From: UBA2336 sp037443645
GTDB taxonomy: Bacteria; Bacteroidota; Bacteroidia; Cytophagales; Cyclobacteriaceae
Reading direction: 5' to 3'
Assembly: GCA_037443645.1 (NCBI GenBank)
Contig: JBBINY010000001.1
Span: 1-64,000, forward strand
DNA length: 64,000 nt
Of this stretch, positions 17,098 through 25,689 are shown one piece after another. The stretch's first letter is position 1; each line of letters opens with the position of its first letter. The notes under the pieces were generated by a model. It was not told where the DNA came from. It made no database searches and saw nothing but the letters and a program-made list of their open reading frames with translations. Made by a program: the position numbers and the translations under genes.

Positions 17098-19374
17098 TTA
17101 AAGATGATCATTCTGTTCATGCAACTGCGCATCAACTACGGCAATAGCGGCCATGTTTACAATTTCACGAATGGAACTGCCGAGCTGTAAAACATGAACC
17201 GGCTTCTTCATGCCCAATAAGATCGGGCCTATGGTTTCTGCTCCGCCTATCTCCATCAACAATTTGTACGCAATGTTTCCGGATGCCAGGTTGGGAAAAA
17301 TCAGCGTATTGGCTCCTTCCCGGGCCAGGGTGCTGAACGGGTAATTCTCTTGCTGCAATTCGGTGTTCAGGGCAACGTTGGCCTGGATGTCACCATCGAT
17401 TACAAGGTCAGGGAATTTAACACGTGCCCGCCTTACGGCTTCGCTCGTTTTTTCAGGAACCTCACCTTTTGATGAACCGAAATTTGAGTAGGAGAGTACC
17501 GCGATGCGCGGCTCCATGTCAAAGAACCGGACACCACGTGCTGTAAGTCCGATGATGTCAACGAGCTCATCGGCTGTTGGATTCAGGTTTACAGTAGTGT
17601 CGGCAAAGAAGTAGGTGCCGCGTTTGTTCAGGATGATGTACATGCCGGCAACACGGCTCACACCCCCGGCCATACCGATGATGTGGAGGGAGGGAAGGAT
17701 GGTTTTTGGATAATCTTTTGTAAGGCCGCTTACCAGCGCATCGGCCTCACCGGTTTCTACCATCATGGCACCGTAATAATTCCGGTCGCGCATTAGTTGC
17801 TGGCAGTCCCGGTAGGTCATGCCTTTGCGTTGCCGCTTTTTGTAAAGCAGTTCCGCATAGGCATTGCACTTTTCCGGTTCATCCAACGTGTTGATGATCG
17901 GGCAGTCCAGTTCCAGTTTGTGCTCGGTAATCAGTTTTTCTATTTCTTCTTTGTTACCCAGTAAAATAGGTTTGGCAATTTTCTCGTCCTGTAAAATTTG
18001 TGCTGCTTTAAGAATTTTATGATGGTTGGCTTCTGAGAACACAACCCGCTTCGGTACTTTTTTTGCCCGATCTATAATTCGGGTCATTAGCTTTTGATCA
18101 ATGCCTATCCGGTTGAGCAATTGTTGATGGTAGGCACCCCAATCAGTAATTGGGATTTTTGCCATGCCGGAATCCATGGCTGCTTTCGCAACAGCCGGGG
18201 AGATGGCAGTGATCAGGCGTGGATCAAGTGGTTTTGGTATCAGGTAGCTTCTTCCAAAGGAGAGTTTGTCGTTGCCGTAGGCTTTCACCACCATGTCTGG
18301 TACGGGTTCTTTGGCAAGTTTGGCCAACGCATTAACGGCTGCCAGTTTCATCTCTTCATTAATCTCTGTTGCGCGAACATCGAGCGCACCCCGGAAGATG
18401 TACGGAAATCCCAACACGTTGTTAACCTGGTTGGGATGATCAGAACGGCCCGTGGCCATGATCAGGTCAGTACGCGATTTTCTGGCAACCTCGTAGTCAA
18501 TTTCCGGGTTCGGGTTTGCCAGCGCAAAAACGATTGGGTTTTCGCTCATCGCCTGCAGGTCGGCCGGAGTGAGAATATCTGCCTTTGAAAGCCCCACAAA
18601 AACATCAGCTCCTTTCATGGCTTCCTGCAAGGTGCGTACGTTACGTTGGGTAGCAAATTCGGCTTTGATCGGGTCAAGGTTGGGCCGGTCTTTACGGATA
18701 ACCCCCCGGCTGTCGCACATGATGGTATTTCCGGGTTTCAGTCCCAATTGAAAATACAACCGCGTACAACTTACAGCTGCAGCACCTGCACCGTTTACAA
18801 CCAGGGTAATGTCGCCAATTTTCTTACCGACCAACTCAAGGGCATTGAGCAAGGCCGCTCCGGAAATGATGGCCGTACCATGCTGGTCATCGTGCATTAC
18901 GGGAATGTTCATCTTTTCGCGCAGTTCCCGTTCAATTGTAAAGCACTCCGGTGCCTTAATGTCTTCAAGGTTAATTCCTCCAAAAGTCGGCTCAAGAGAT
19001 TTAACGATATGAATGAATTTATCAGGATCGGTCTCATCAATCTCTATATCAAACACGTCAATACCAGCAAATTTTTTAAAGAGTACGCCTTTGCCCTCCA
19101 TAACCGGCTTGGAAGCATCCGCACCAATGTTACCAAGGCCCAACACTGCGGTGCCATTGGAAATAACGGCCACCAGGTTTCCTTTGGCTGTGTACTTATA
19201 CGCCTCTTCTTTATTGGCTGCAATTTCTTTGCAGGGTTCAGCTACTCCGGGCGAGTAGGCAAGGGCCAGGTCTAATTGAGAGCTGAGCATTTTCGTGGGC
19301 ACCACTTCAATCTTACCGGGTTGTCCCTGCATGTGATAATTGAGCGCTGCCTGTTTACGTATCTTGAGCGACAT
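17098..19374 (-). CDS. maeB: NADP-dependent malic enzyme with PTA-like domain
   Basis: Oxidative decarboxylation of malate to pyruvate. 758 residues in two parts: an N-terminal malic enzyme (about 1-410, with LALAYSPGVAEPC, GTAVLGLGNIGA and the nucleotide-binding VVNGAGAAAVSC), and a C-terminal phosphotransacetylase-like domain (about 430-758, with GLTKDYPKTILPSL and FPNLASGNIAYKLL). This is the MaeB architecture, in which the PTA-like part is thought to regulate by acetyl-CoA rather than catalyse. I use ATG 19374 (MSLKIRKQ); the longer frame begins with TTG at 19413, upstream of the -7 element. It is monocistronic or reads into ruvA past an inverted repeat. Confidence 0.94.
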   Translation of the reverse strand: MSLKIRKQAALNYHMQGQPGKIEVVPTKMLSSQLDLALAYSPGVAEPCKEIAANKEEAYKYTAKGNLVAVISNGTAVLGLGNIGADASKPVMEGKGVLFKKFAGIDVFDIEIDETDPDKFIHIVKSLEPTFGGINLEDIKAPECFTIERELREKMNIPVMHDDQHGTAIISGAALLNALELVGKKIGDITLVVNGAGAAAVSCTRLYFQLGLKPGNTIMCDSRGVIRKDRPNLDPIKAEFATQRNVRTLQEAMKGADVFVGLSKADILTPADLQAMSENPIVFALANPNPEIDYEVARKSRTDLIMATGRSDHPNQVNNVLGFPYIFRGALDVRATEINEEMKLAAVNALAKLAKEPVPDMVVKAYGNDKLSFGRSYLIPKPLDPRLITAISPAVAKAAMDSGMAKIPITDWGAYHQQLLNRIGIDQKLMTRIIDRAKKVPKRVVFSEANHHKILKAAQILQDEKIAKPILLGNKEEIEKLITEHKLELDCPIINTLDEPEKCNAYAELLYKKRQRKGMTYRDCQQLMRDRNYYGAMMVETGEADALVSGLTKDYPKTILPSLHIIGMAGGVSRVAGMYIILNKRGTYFFADTTVNLNPTADELVDIIGLTARGVRFFDMEPRIAVLSYSNFGSSKGEVPEKTSEAVRRARVKFPDLVIDGDIQANVALNTELQQENYPFSTLAREGANTLIFPNLASGNIAYKLLMEIGGAETIGPILLGMKKPVHVLQLGSSIREIVNMAAIAVVDAQLHEQNDHL

Positions 19375-19392
19375 ACAATCGTGTTGATCGAT

Positions 19393-19400
19393 CAAATATA
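19393..19400 (-). promoter_or_regulatory. maeB -7 element
   Basis: TATATTTG on the minus strand is a perfect TAnnTTTG match 18 bases before the ATG at 19374, predicting a short leader and supporting that start over the TTG at 19413. No convincing -33. Confidence 0.5.
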
Positions 19401-19470
19401 GTACTCTCGGCAAGAAATCGAACTTTGCTTTCCAGGGTTTATCAGGTTGGGGTGCAGTAATCTACCTGCG

Positions 19471-20547
19471 TTACCGGACAGGCAAACCGGTGATGCGGAA
19501 GGTTGACAGGATGGCCTCCAACTCACGAATGGTTTCGCGCTGGTCTTTACCGGGGCTGTAACAAAAGCCTTCGAGGTAATAAATCAGTCCTTGCTGAGGA
19601 TTGGCCACAGTGTAACTGATGAATGGCCCACCCATGGTGTTGGTGTTGGTTTTCCACAGGCCGCGCAATTCCATGGCGAACTCATTATTAAAGGTGAACT
19701 GCCGCGCTGTTACCGGCTTAAAGGGCACCTGGGTTTCGGTAACCAGAAAACTGTCCGGATTATCCGGATCTTCGAAGAGGTGGCTTCGCAGCACTTCGTT
19801 TCTCCAGGTTAACAGGCTATCAGGAAGAAACTGGTATTCGCTTTCGTAGGGTTTCCATGTAATAAAAACACTTTTATCAACTTTTGCATCCATCTGGCGA
19901 AGCCACACAAAGTCAGGTTGTTTATCGGCAACTTTGAAACCAAAGGGAACACGGATTTCAATGCCGTTTTCTTTTTTCAGAAATTCAGTTAACGCTTTTG
20001 TTGTTGTGGTTGCTGTAAGTGAAGTAACAGCTCGTTTTTTTTCAGTGTCGTTAAAGAAATTCCGGAGGCGCTGCGTGTTCTCAGCAAGGTGCCTGATGAG
20101 ATCATCTTCGGTGTTGCTAAACAGGTACATCACTTCCTGTCCACGGGCATATTCATCGGTTCGGGTTGAAATAAAAAAGGCGGTGTCGGACTGAATCCGG
20201 GCAAGGGTTTCAGCATCAAAGCTTTCTTTCAGGATGCGCGAGCCGGGTGTATCCTGGTCCAGGGTGAATACAAAAACCAGGTTTCGGATTTGTGTGAGCA
20301 AGGTTGAGCCTTTGCGAGGATGAACATAGATCAGGTTGAACATCGGCTCCTCGCGGGGCAAGCCGGGCATTTCAGCTTTGAAGATTTTTCGCAGTTCGTT
20401 GCCTACTCGTCCGTTCCACTGTACAGAATCCATAATCAGGATCATGTCTCCGGGTTTTCCGGTAGCAACAGGCAAATATTCCGGATTATTCCGGTTACAA
20501 GAGGCTGCCAGGAGAACCAGAAGCGTAAGTGCTGCAAACTTGTTCAT
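19471..20547 (-). CDS. DUF4837 family lipoprotein
   Basis: 358 residues. The start ATG 20547 gives a clear lipoprotein signal (MNKFAALTLLVLLAASC, lipobox LAAS-C); a longer GTG reading to 20592 adds 15 residues before it and is unlikely. The body contains the pattern of the Bacteroidota family DUF4837 (YLPVATGKPGDMILIMDS at the start, conserved acidic and aromatic stretches, and a C-terminal YYLEGFCYSPGKDQR). Function unknown; it is probably anchored to the periplasmic face of the outer membrane. It is last in a minus-strand run tatA-gatA-transglycosylase-DUF4837 and is 63 bases after the transglycosylase, which hints at an envelope role. Confidence 0.85.
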   Translation of the reverse strand: MNKFAALTLLVLLAASCNRNNPEYLPVATGKPGDMILIMDSVQWNGRVGNELRKIFKAEMPGLPREEPMFNLIYVHPRKGSTLLTQIRNLVFVFTLDQDTPGSRILKESFDAETLARIQSDTAFFISTRTDEYARGQEVMYLFSNTEDDLIRHLAENTQRLRNFFNDTEKKRAVTSLTATTTTKALTEFLKKENGIEIRVPFGFKVADKQPDFVWLRQMDAKVDKSVFITWKPYESEYQFLPDSLLTWRNEVLRSHLFEDPDNPDSFLVTETQVPFKPVTARQFTFNNEFAMELRGLWKTNTNTMGGPFISYTVANPQQGLIYYLEGFCYSPGKDQRETIRELEAILSTFRITGLPVR

Positions 20548-20610
20548 AGCTGCAAGGTTATTCGGTATAATGCCTGATTGGACAGAAGTCACTCAATACT
20601 TTTGAAAAGA

Positions 20611-22041
20611 CTAGTTTGAAAGAATAAGAACTTGCCCCGGTTTTATAGTGCTCGATTGCAGGTTGTTAAGTTCTTTGAGCCGTTCAATGGTCAGGCCTTC
20701 GAATTTGCGGGAGATTGTCCACAAAGAATCGCCAGGCTGAACGGTATAGGTCTTTGATGCTGACACGGGTTGCGGTGAGGGGGCGGGTGGTTTTGAAACT
20801 ACTGTTTGTGTGTTGGCTGATGGCCTTGTCCAGAGGATGAGTCGTTGGCCGGTATGGATGGTTGTTCCCGACAGGTTGTTCCATTGTTGGATATCAGAAA
20901 CGCGTACCCGGTATCGTTGTGCGATGGAGCCCAGCACATCACCGCTTTTTACATAATGGATAATCCGTTCCCGTCCGTACGGGCTCTCATCGGTTGCCTT
21001 TGCGAGTGCCAGAACTTCTTTTCTTCCTTCTTTTGAGGCCGAGTCGAGAATTGCCAACCGGTTATGATCAAGGATATCTTTACTGAGCTGAGGAATTTTC
21101 AAGGTATAGGAGCGTGAAGCATCCGGAACGACATTTCGCAGAAAAGATGGGTTTAACCGTTGCAGGTCTTCCAGGCAGGTGCCTGTCAGGTTAGCGAAAG
21201 TTTCGAAGTGAAGAAACTTATTGACAAGTAATGTGTCGAACGGCATTTGCGCCTCACTTTCAATCTCATTGAAATTATGTTCCGCCAGGTAATTCAGGGT
21301 GTAGATCATAGCCACAAACTGCGGAACGTAGGAGCGTGTTTCGCGCGGCAGGTAGGGGTAGATTTCCCAGAACGACCTTTTATACCCCGAACGCCTGATG
21401 GCTTTTTTTACATTTCCCGGCCCCGCATTGTAGGCCGCAAGGGCTAGCTCCCAATCGTTGAACATGCTATGCAGATCGCGCAGGTACCGGCATGCGGCAT
21501 CGGTTGATTTTTCCGGATCCATTCGCTGGTCGATATACCAATCAACCTGCAGCCCGTAATGCCTGCCGGTGGGGTACATGAATTGCCATAGACCCACCGC
21601 ACGTGCGCGCGATACGGCCCTTGCATTTAATCCCGACTCTATAATAGAAAGGTATTTGAGTTCATCAGGCAGGTTGTAATGAGCCAGGTATTTTTCGAAC
21701 AGCGGAAAATACAGGTTTCGCCTCCGGGCCACCATGCGCGTGTACTCCCTGTCGCGGACAGTGAAATAATTGATGAACGAATGAATGCGCTCATTATAAT
21801 GGAGCGGAATGACCTTCCGGATAGACGCTAACCGTTCGCGAATCACGGCCGGGTCATCATCGCCCGGTATATACTCAATCTCAGTGGGTAAAGTATAATG
21901 AAAAAAATCAGTGGTATCTAATTTGGCGATTAACTTCATTTCGGCAGCTTCTATGTCCAATGTGTCGGTAGCCGGAATGCGCTCTTGTGCATGACCAGCC
22001 AGGCATACAAGAATGAGAAATATGGTAACCAATGTTTTCAT
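20611..22041 (-). CDS. Membrane-bound lytic murein transglycosylase D-like, two LysM
   Basis: Cleaves peptidoglycan glycan strands to 1,6-anhydro products. 476 residues: signal peptide (MKTLVTIFLILVCLAGHA), an SLT domain about residues 105-240 with the catalytic glutamate in YLSIIESGLNARAVS and the family motif RAVGLWQFMYPTGRHYGL, the AYNAGPGNVKKAI segment, and two LysM repeats near 355-400 (YVKSGDVLGSIAQRYRV) and 430-475 (YTVQPGDSLWTISRKFEG), joined by a Pro/Ser linker. The layout is that of MltD. The gene begins one base after gatA stops, so translation is probably coupled. Confidence 0.93.
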   Translation of the reverse strand: MKTLVTIFLILVCLAGHAQERIPATDTLDIEAAEMKLIAKLDTTDFFHYTLPTEIEYIPGDDDPAVIRERLASIRKVIPLHYNERIHSFINYFTVRDREYTRMVARRRNLYFPLFEKYLAHYNLPDELKYLSIIESGLNARAVSRARAVGLWQFMYPTGRHYGLQVDWYIDQRMDPEKSTDAACRYLRDLHSMFNDWELALAAYNAGPGNVKKAIRRSGYKRSFWEIYPYLPRETRSYVPQFVAMIYTLNYLAEHNFNEIESEAQMPFDTLLVNKFLHFETFANLTGTCLEDLQRLNPSFLRNVVPDASRSYTLKIPQLSKDILDHNRLAILDSASKEGRKEVLALAKATDESPYGRERIIHYVKSGDVLGSIAQRYRVRVSDIQQWNNLSGTTIHTGQRLILWTRPSANTQTVVSKPPAPSPQPVSASKTYTVQPGDSLWTISRKFEGLTIERLKELNNLQSSTIKPGQVLILSN

Positions 22042-22042
22042 G

Positions 22043-23467
22043 TCAATTAAGTCTGGTCAGCAAATCCGAAAACTGAATGAGTTTCTGTTCCTGAAAATCG
22101 TCAGCCATTACCTGCAGGCCAATGGGTAAACCGAAATTGTCTTTTCCGCAGGGAACAGACATGGCCGGCATACCGCATACGTTGGCCTGAACGGAAAAAA
22201 TATCGGCAAGGTATGTTTCAACCGGATTTTTTGATTGCCTTCCCACCGGAAAAGCGGTGGTTGGCGTTGTGGGCATGAGCAGAAAATCAACATCGGTAAA
22301 CAACGTGCGGGTTGAATCCCTGATCAGCCTTCGAACTTTTTGGGCTTTGGTGTAGTAGGCGTCATGGTAATCGGAAGTCAATACAAACGTGCCAAGTACT
22401 ATTCTGCGCTTCACCTCTTTACCAAAAGCCTCCGACCGGCTTTTTTTAAACATCGTCATGATATCGGTAGCTTCGCTGCTGCGATAGCCGTACCGCACGC
22501 CATCATATCGCGACAGGTTTGAACTTGCTTCGGCTGCGGCCAGGATGTAATACGCAGGAAGCAGGTAGTTGAGGTAAGGGAAGGCAACAGGCCTGACCTG
22601 GTGTCCGTTTGTTTTCAGCTTCTCCAGTGTTTCCAAAACCGCTTGTCGGATTTCCGGCTGCAGCGCCTGAGTATCCAGGGTTTCGGGAATATACCCGACT
22701 TTGAAAGAAGCCGTTGAAGATGCACCCAAAGAAATGGCAGGCACCTCAGTGGATGACACCGTGCTGTCATAGGTATCAGCACCGGCTATAACTTCGAGTA
22801 CACGTGCTATGTCATCCGCGTTACTGCCGATGATCCCAATGCAATCAAACGATGAGGCATACGCAACGAGCCCGTGCCGGGAGATGCGGGAGTACGTAGG
22901 CTTGAGTCCCATTACTCCGCAAAAGGCTGCGGGCTGACGAACGGAACCCCCCGTATCGGAGCCGATGGAAATGCGACACATGCCGGTTTGAACGGCCACA
23001 GCCGAACCGCCCGATGAGCCACCCGACACCCGGCTGGTATCAAAGGGATTGAGCACCGGGCCAAAAGCAGAATTTTCATTGGACGAACCCATTCCGAATT
23101 CATCGCAGTTCTGCCGGCCGATAATGATGGCATCAGCTTCCATTAGCCGCTGTACAACCGTGCTGCTGTACGGAGGCAGGTAGTTTTTCAAAATTTTGCC
23201 CGAAGCCTCCAACGGGTGATCCTGATAGGCAAGCAAATCTTTTATACCAATTACCATTCCGGCCAGCGAGCCGGCTGTGTTTGCTTGAATACGCTGGTCA
23301 ATCTGCTCAGCCCGCTTGAATGCTTCCGATTCGTAAATGCTAAGAAATGCATTGAGATGAGCGTGTGATTTGATGAACTGCAAATGATGTGTTACTACAT
23401 CCTTGCAGGTGAGCGTGCCGTTAAATAGATCGTGTTGAAGGTCGCGAAATGTTGCGTAAGCTTTCAA
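22043..23467 (-). CDS. gatA: Glutamyl-tRNA(Gln) amidotransferase subunit A
   Basis: Amidase subunit of GatCAB, which releases ammonia from glutamine and helps convert mischarged Glu-tRNA(Gln) to Gln-tRNA(Gln). 474 residues with the amidase signature: catalytic lysine in VIGIKDLLAY, the glycine-serine stretch GGSSGGSAVAVQTG, and the nucleophile loop SIGSDTGGSVRQPAAFCG. The start is TTG at 23467, four bases after the tatA stop; no ATG lies nearby and the N-terminus aligns naturally. gatB and gatC are not in the window. Other amidases share the signature, but the SDTGGSVRQPAAFCG block and length favour GatA. Confidence 0.92.
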   Translation of the reverse strand: MKAYATFRDLQHDLFNGTLTCKDVVTHHLQFIKSHAHLNAFLSIYESEAFKRAEQIDQRIQANTAGSLAGMVIGIKDLLAYQDHPLEASGKILKNYLPPYSSTVVQRLMEADAIIIGRQNCDEFGMGSSNENSAFGPVLNPFDTSRVSGGSSGGSAVAVQTGMCRISIGSDTGGSVRQPAAFCGVMGLKPTYSRISRHGLVAYASSFDCIGIIGSNADDIARVLEVIAGADTYDSTVSSTEVPAISLGASSTASFKVGYIPETLDTQALQPEIRQAVLETLEKLKTNGHQVRPVAFPYLNYLLPAYYILAAAEASSNLSRYDGVRYGYRSSEATDIMTMFKKSRSEAFGKEVKRRIVLGTFVLTSDYHDAYYTKAQKVRRLIRDSTRTLFTDVDFLLMPTTPTTAFPVGRQSKNPVETYLADIFSVQANVCGMPAMSVPCGKDNFGLPIGLQVMADDFQEQKLIQFSDLLTRLN

Positions 23468-23470
23468 CGA

Positions 23471-23680
23471 TTACTCTTCTATTTTCTTCGGTACTTCTTT
23501 ACCGGCTTCGTCAACTTCTTTTTTAACATCCTTTACGGCATCCTTAAACTCACGGATACCGCGACCAAGCCCTTTGGCAAATTCAGGAATTTTTTTTGCT
23601 CCAAAGAAAATCAGCACAGCCAGGGCGATGATGATCCACTCAGCACCACCGGGCAAGCCAAACAACAGCATTGCGTTCAT
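23471..23680 (-). CDS. tatA: Sec-independent translocase TatA/E
   Basis: 69-residue component of twin-arginine translocation, which moves folded proteins across the inner membrane. It has one short N-terminal helix (EWIIIALAVLIFFGAKKIPE), the hinge FFGAKKIPEFAKGLGRGI, and a charged amphipathic C-terminal tail with Glu/Lys repeats, as in the family. It is the first gene of the run with gatA. A possible client, the Tat-signal molybdopterin subunit, is encoded at 47407-49608. Confidence 0.94.
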   Translation of the reverse strand: MNAMLLFGLPGGAEWIIIALAVLIFFGAKKIPEFAKGLGRGIREFKDAVKDVKKEVDEAGKEVPKKIEE

Positions 23681-23759
23681 AACTAGAGATTTAATGAGTA
23701 AAGATAGAGCTATTCAATTGAATGAAAAAATCGGTGATATGGCTTAAATTCGCTCAAAA

Positions 23760-24950
23760 TCAGTTGCGAAGCCACTGCTGGGGGTCAAGCGCAGTGGTAT
23801 TCTTTCGAATCTGAAAGCGCAGCTCTGAAATCCCTTCGTTGTTGGAGAGTACCTCACCGATTTCCTGGTTGGTGGTTACCCTGTCGCCCTTTCGAACGAA
23901 TACTTCCCGGAGCCCTGCATATACGGAGTAATACTCGCCATGGCTGATCAAAACAGTAAGTCCAATCATTTTCAAGTCGGCCACTTCACGTACTACTCCG
24001 TCAAATATGGTTTTTACTTTTTCACCCCCTTTTGTCTGGATGGTGAGCCCCTGGTTATCTACTACCACCCCCTTTAGTACGGGGTGATTTTGCCGGCCGA
24101 AGCCCAATGAAACAAATCCGGTAACAGGCCAGGGAAACTTTTTGCGGTTTTCCTCGAAGGAGACTGAGAGGGCAACATTGGCGCTGGTGTTGCTTCTGGC
24201 CCGCTCCCGTGCAGCTCGCTCCATTTCTTCTTTAATGATTTCGTTGATCATCTTATCAAGCCTTGCTACGGCCTTTCGGGTTTCTTCAAGATCTTTTTTC
24301 AATGTTTTCTCTTCCTTCTCTAATGATTTTACCACCAGGTTTTGTTTCTTTTTCAGTCCGGCAAGCTGGTTGCTTTCATTCAATTCATCTTTTAGCAGGT
24401 TGTTTTTTTCGGTACGCTTGGATTCAATCAGGCGGGTTTGGCCCATAATTTCTTCCTGTACTCTCGTTATGGCTTCAGCCTGGATCTGTCGCTTTTCGCC
24501 ATACTGCTTCATGTACCGCAGGCGCATAATCAATTGGTCAAATGTTTGCGCGGAGAAAAGAAACGTTAAGCGGGTAGCACTTGTATTTGCTTTTTGTGCA
24601 GCGAACAGCATGCGTGCATATTCCTTCTTCAATTGTACAAGGTCTTCTTCAAGGGCCTGAATTATTCCGTTGTTGTCGGCAATGTCGCGGTTCAATAAGT
24701 TTATTTCCTCCTTGATTGAACCGATCAGTTCTTCCTGCATGCGAATGCGATGGTTGATGGCGTTAAGTTCGCCAAGCGTATTCTTCTTTTTAGCGGAGGT
24801 TTCCGTCAGGATCTTTTCAACTTCCTTGATCTTTTCAAGGTTTTGCTGTTTTTCTTTTTGAAGTTGTGCTTTGCTTTTCTGCTGGGCCTGGGCAGAAAAG
24901 AGTATCACCGCGAGCAGGCAAACGCTTAGCAGGCCCTTACCTCCGTTCAT
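23760..24950 (-). CDS. EnvC-like murein hydrolase activator (coiled coil, degenerate LytM)
   Basis: 396 residues from ATG 24950: signal peptide (MNGGKGLLSVCLLAVILFS), a long two-part coiled coil about residues 25-250 rich in Glu/Lys/Gln, and a C-terminal M23 (LytM) domain. The LytM zinc ligands are incomplete: the usual late HxH is ELRFQI here, and the HL of the preceding loop is YAGL. This matches EnvC, which does not cut peptidoglycan itself but activates amidases at the septum. The start codon lies inside the end of the DUF4292 gene (14-base overlap), which confirms operon structure with the lipoprotein and TPR genes upstream. The longer GTG frame to 24992 is not favoured. Confidence 0.9.
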   Translation of the reverse strand: MNGGKGLLSVCLLAVILFSAQAQQKSKAQLQKEKQQNLEKIKEVEKILTETSAKKKNTLGELNAINHRIRMQEELIGSIKEEINLLNRDIADNNGIIQALEEDLVQLKKEYARMLFAAQKANTSATRLTFLFSAQTFDQLIMRLRYMKQYGEKRQIQAEAITRVQEEIMGQTRLIESKRTEKNNLLKDELNESNQLAGLKKKQNLVVKSLEKEEKTLKKDLEETRKAVARLDKMINEIIKEEMERAARERARSNTSANVALSVSFEENRKKFPWPVTGFVSLGFGRQNHPVLKGVVVDNQGLTIQTKGGEKVKTIFDGVVREVADLKMIGLTVLISHGEYYSVYAGLREVFVRKGDRVTTNQEIGEVLSNNEGISELRFQIRKNTTALDPQQWLRN

Positions 24951-25689
24951 ATTTTTTGGGGATAGTAAACGGAAACTTAAGCTCCTTATCACCTACTTCG
25001 GCTTTATTGTACTCAAGAATGATGGTGGTGTTTAACAGACCCGAAGCTGACTTGTAGAGTAGGGTAATGGTTCCATTATACGGGAAAGCCTTATTACCAA
25101 CGGGTTGAAAGTTACCGTAGTTAATCGTAAGTGTATTGTGGGTGTCGGTTTCTTTCATCTCAACTTTTTGAATTTTCATGGTGGTGGCGCTGATGTAATT
25201 AAGAACCTCAATACTTCCGGAAGATTGCTTTAGAAGAAACGTGGCACTTTTTTGCTCCACCTCGTCTTCGTCTTTACGAATTACAAGCAGATTGCCCAAA
25301 AAAGCAGATTGGATAACCTGGTAATTCACTTCAAATTTGAATCGCCTGGAAAGTTCGGCATAATCAAAAACATAATATTCCTTATCCACATTGCTGATCA
25401 CAGTAATGGAGTCTTTGTTGATCAACACCCTGCCGCCCTGCACGCCAATAACCGTGAAGTTCATCCAGATTACACTGTCTTTCCTGACCCTGATGTTGGC
25501 TTTTACTTCCCGCTCCTTCTGTCCTTCTTTGAGCACCATGTGCGCTTTGCCATGAAAATATTCGAAATCAATTTCTTCGATTATCAGCGATTCTTTCGGT
25601 GCGCCTCCAAATTGATGAAAAATCTTTTTACTGCATGAAGCCAGAAAAAACGGAGCGATAAGCAACCACAAGATCAACCGCTTATTCAT
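24937..25689 (-). CDS. DUF4292 family lipoprotein
   Basis: 250 residues with a lipoprotein signal (MNKRLILWLLIAPFFLASC). The body is predicted beta-rich with alternating charged and hydrophobic residues, as in LolA/LolB-type half-barrels, to which DUF4292 is often likened; a lipoprotein- or glycolipid-handling role is inference. It overlaps the TPR gene by 8 bases and the EnvC-like gene by 14 bases, so the three form one translationally coupled unit conserved in style with other Bacteroidota. Confidence 0.85.
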   Translation of the reverse strand: MNKRLILWLLIAPFFLASCSKKIFHQFGGAPKESLIIEEIDFEYFHGKAHMVLKEGQKEREVKANIRVRKDSVIWMNFTVIGVQGGRVLINKDSITVISNVDKEYYVFDYAELSRRFKFEVNYQVIQSAFLGNLLVIRKDEDEVEQKSATFLLKQSSGSIEVLNYISATTMKIQKVEMKETDTHNTLTINYGNFQPVGNKAFPYNGTITLLYKSASGLLNTTIILEYNKAEVGDKELKFPFTIPKKYERR

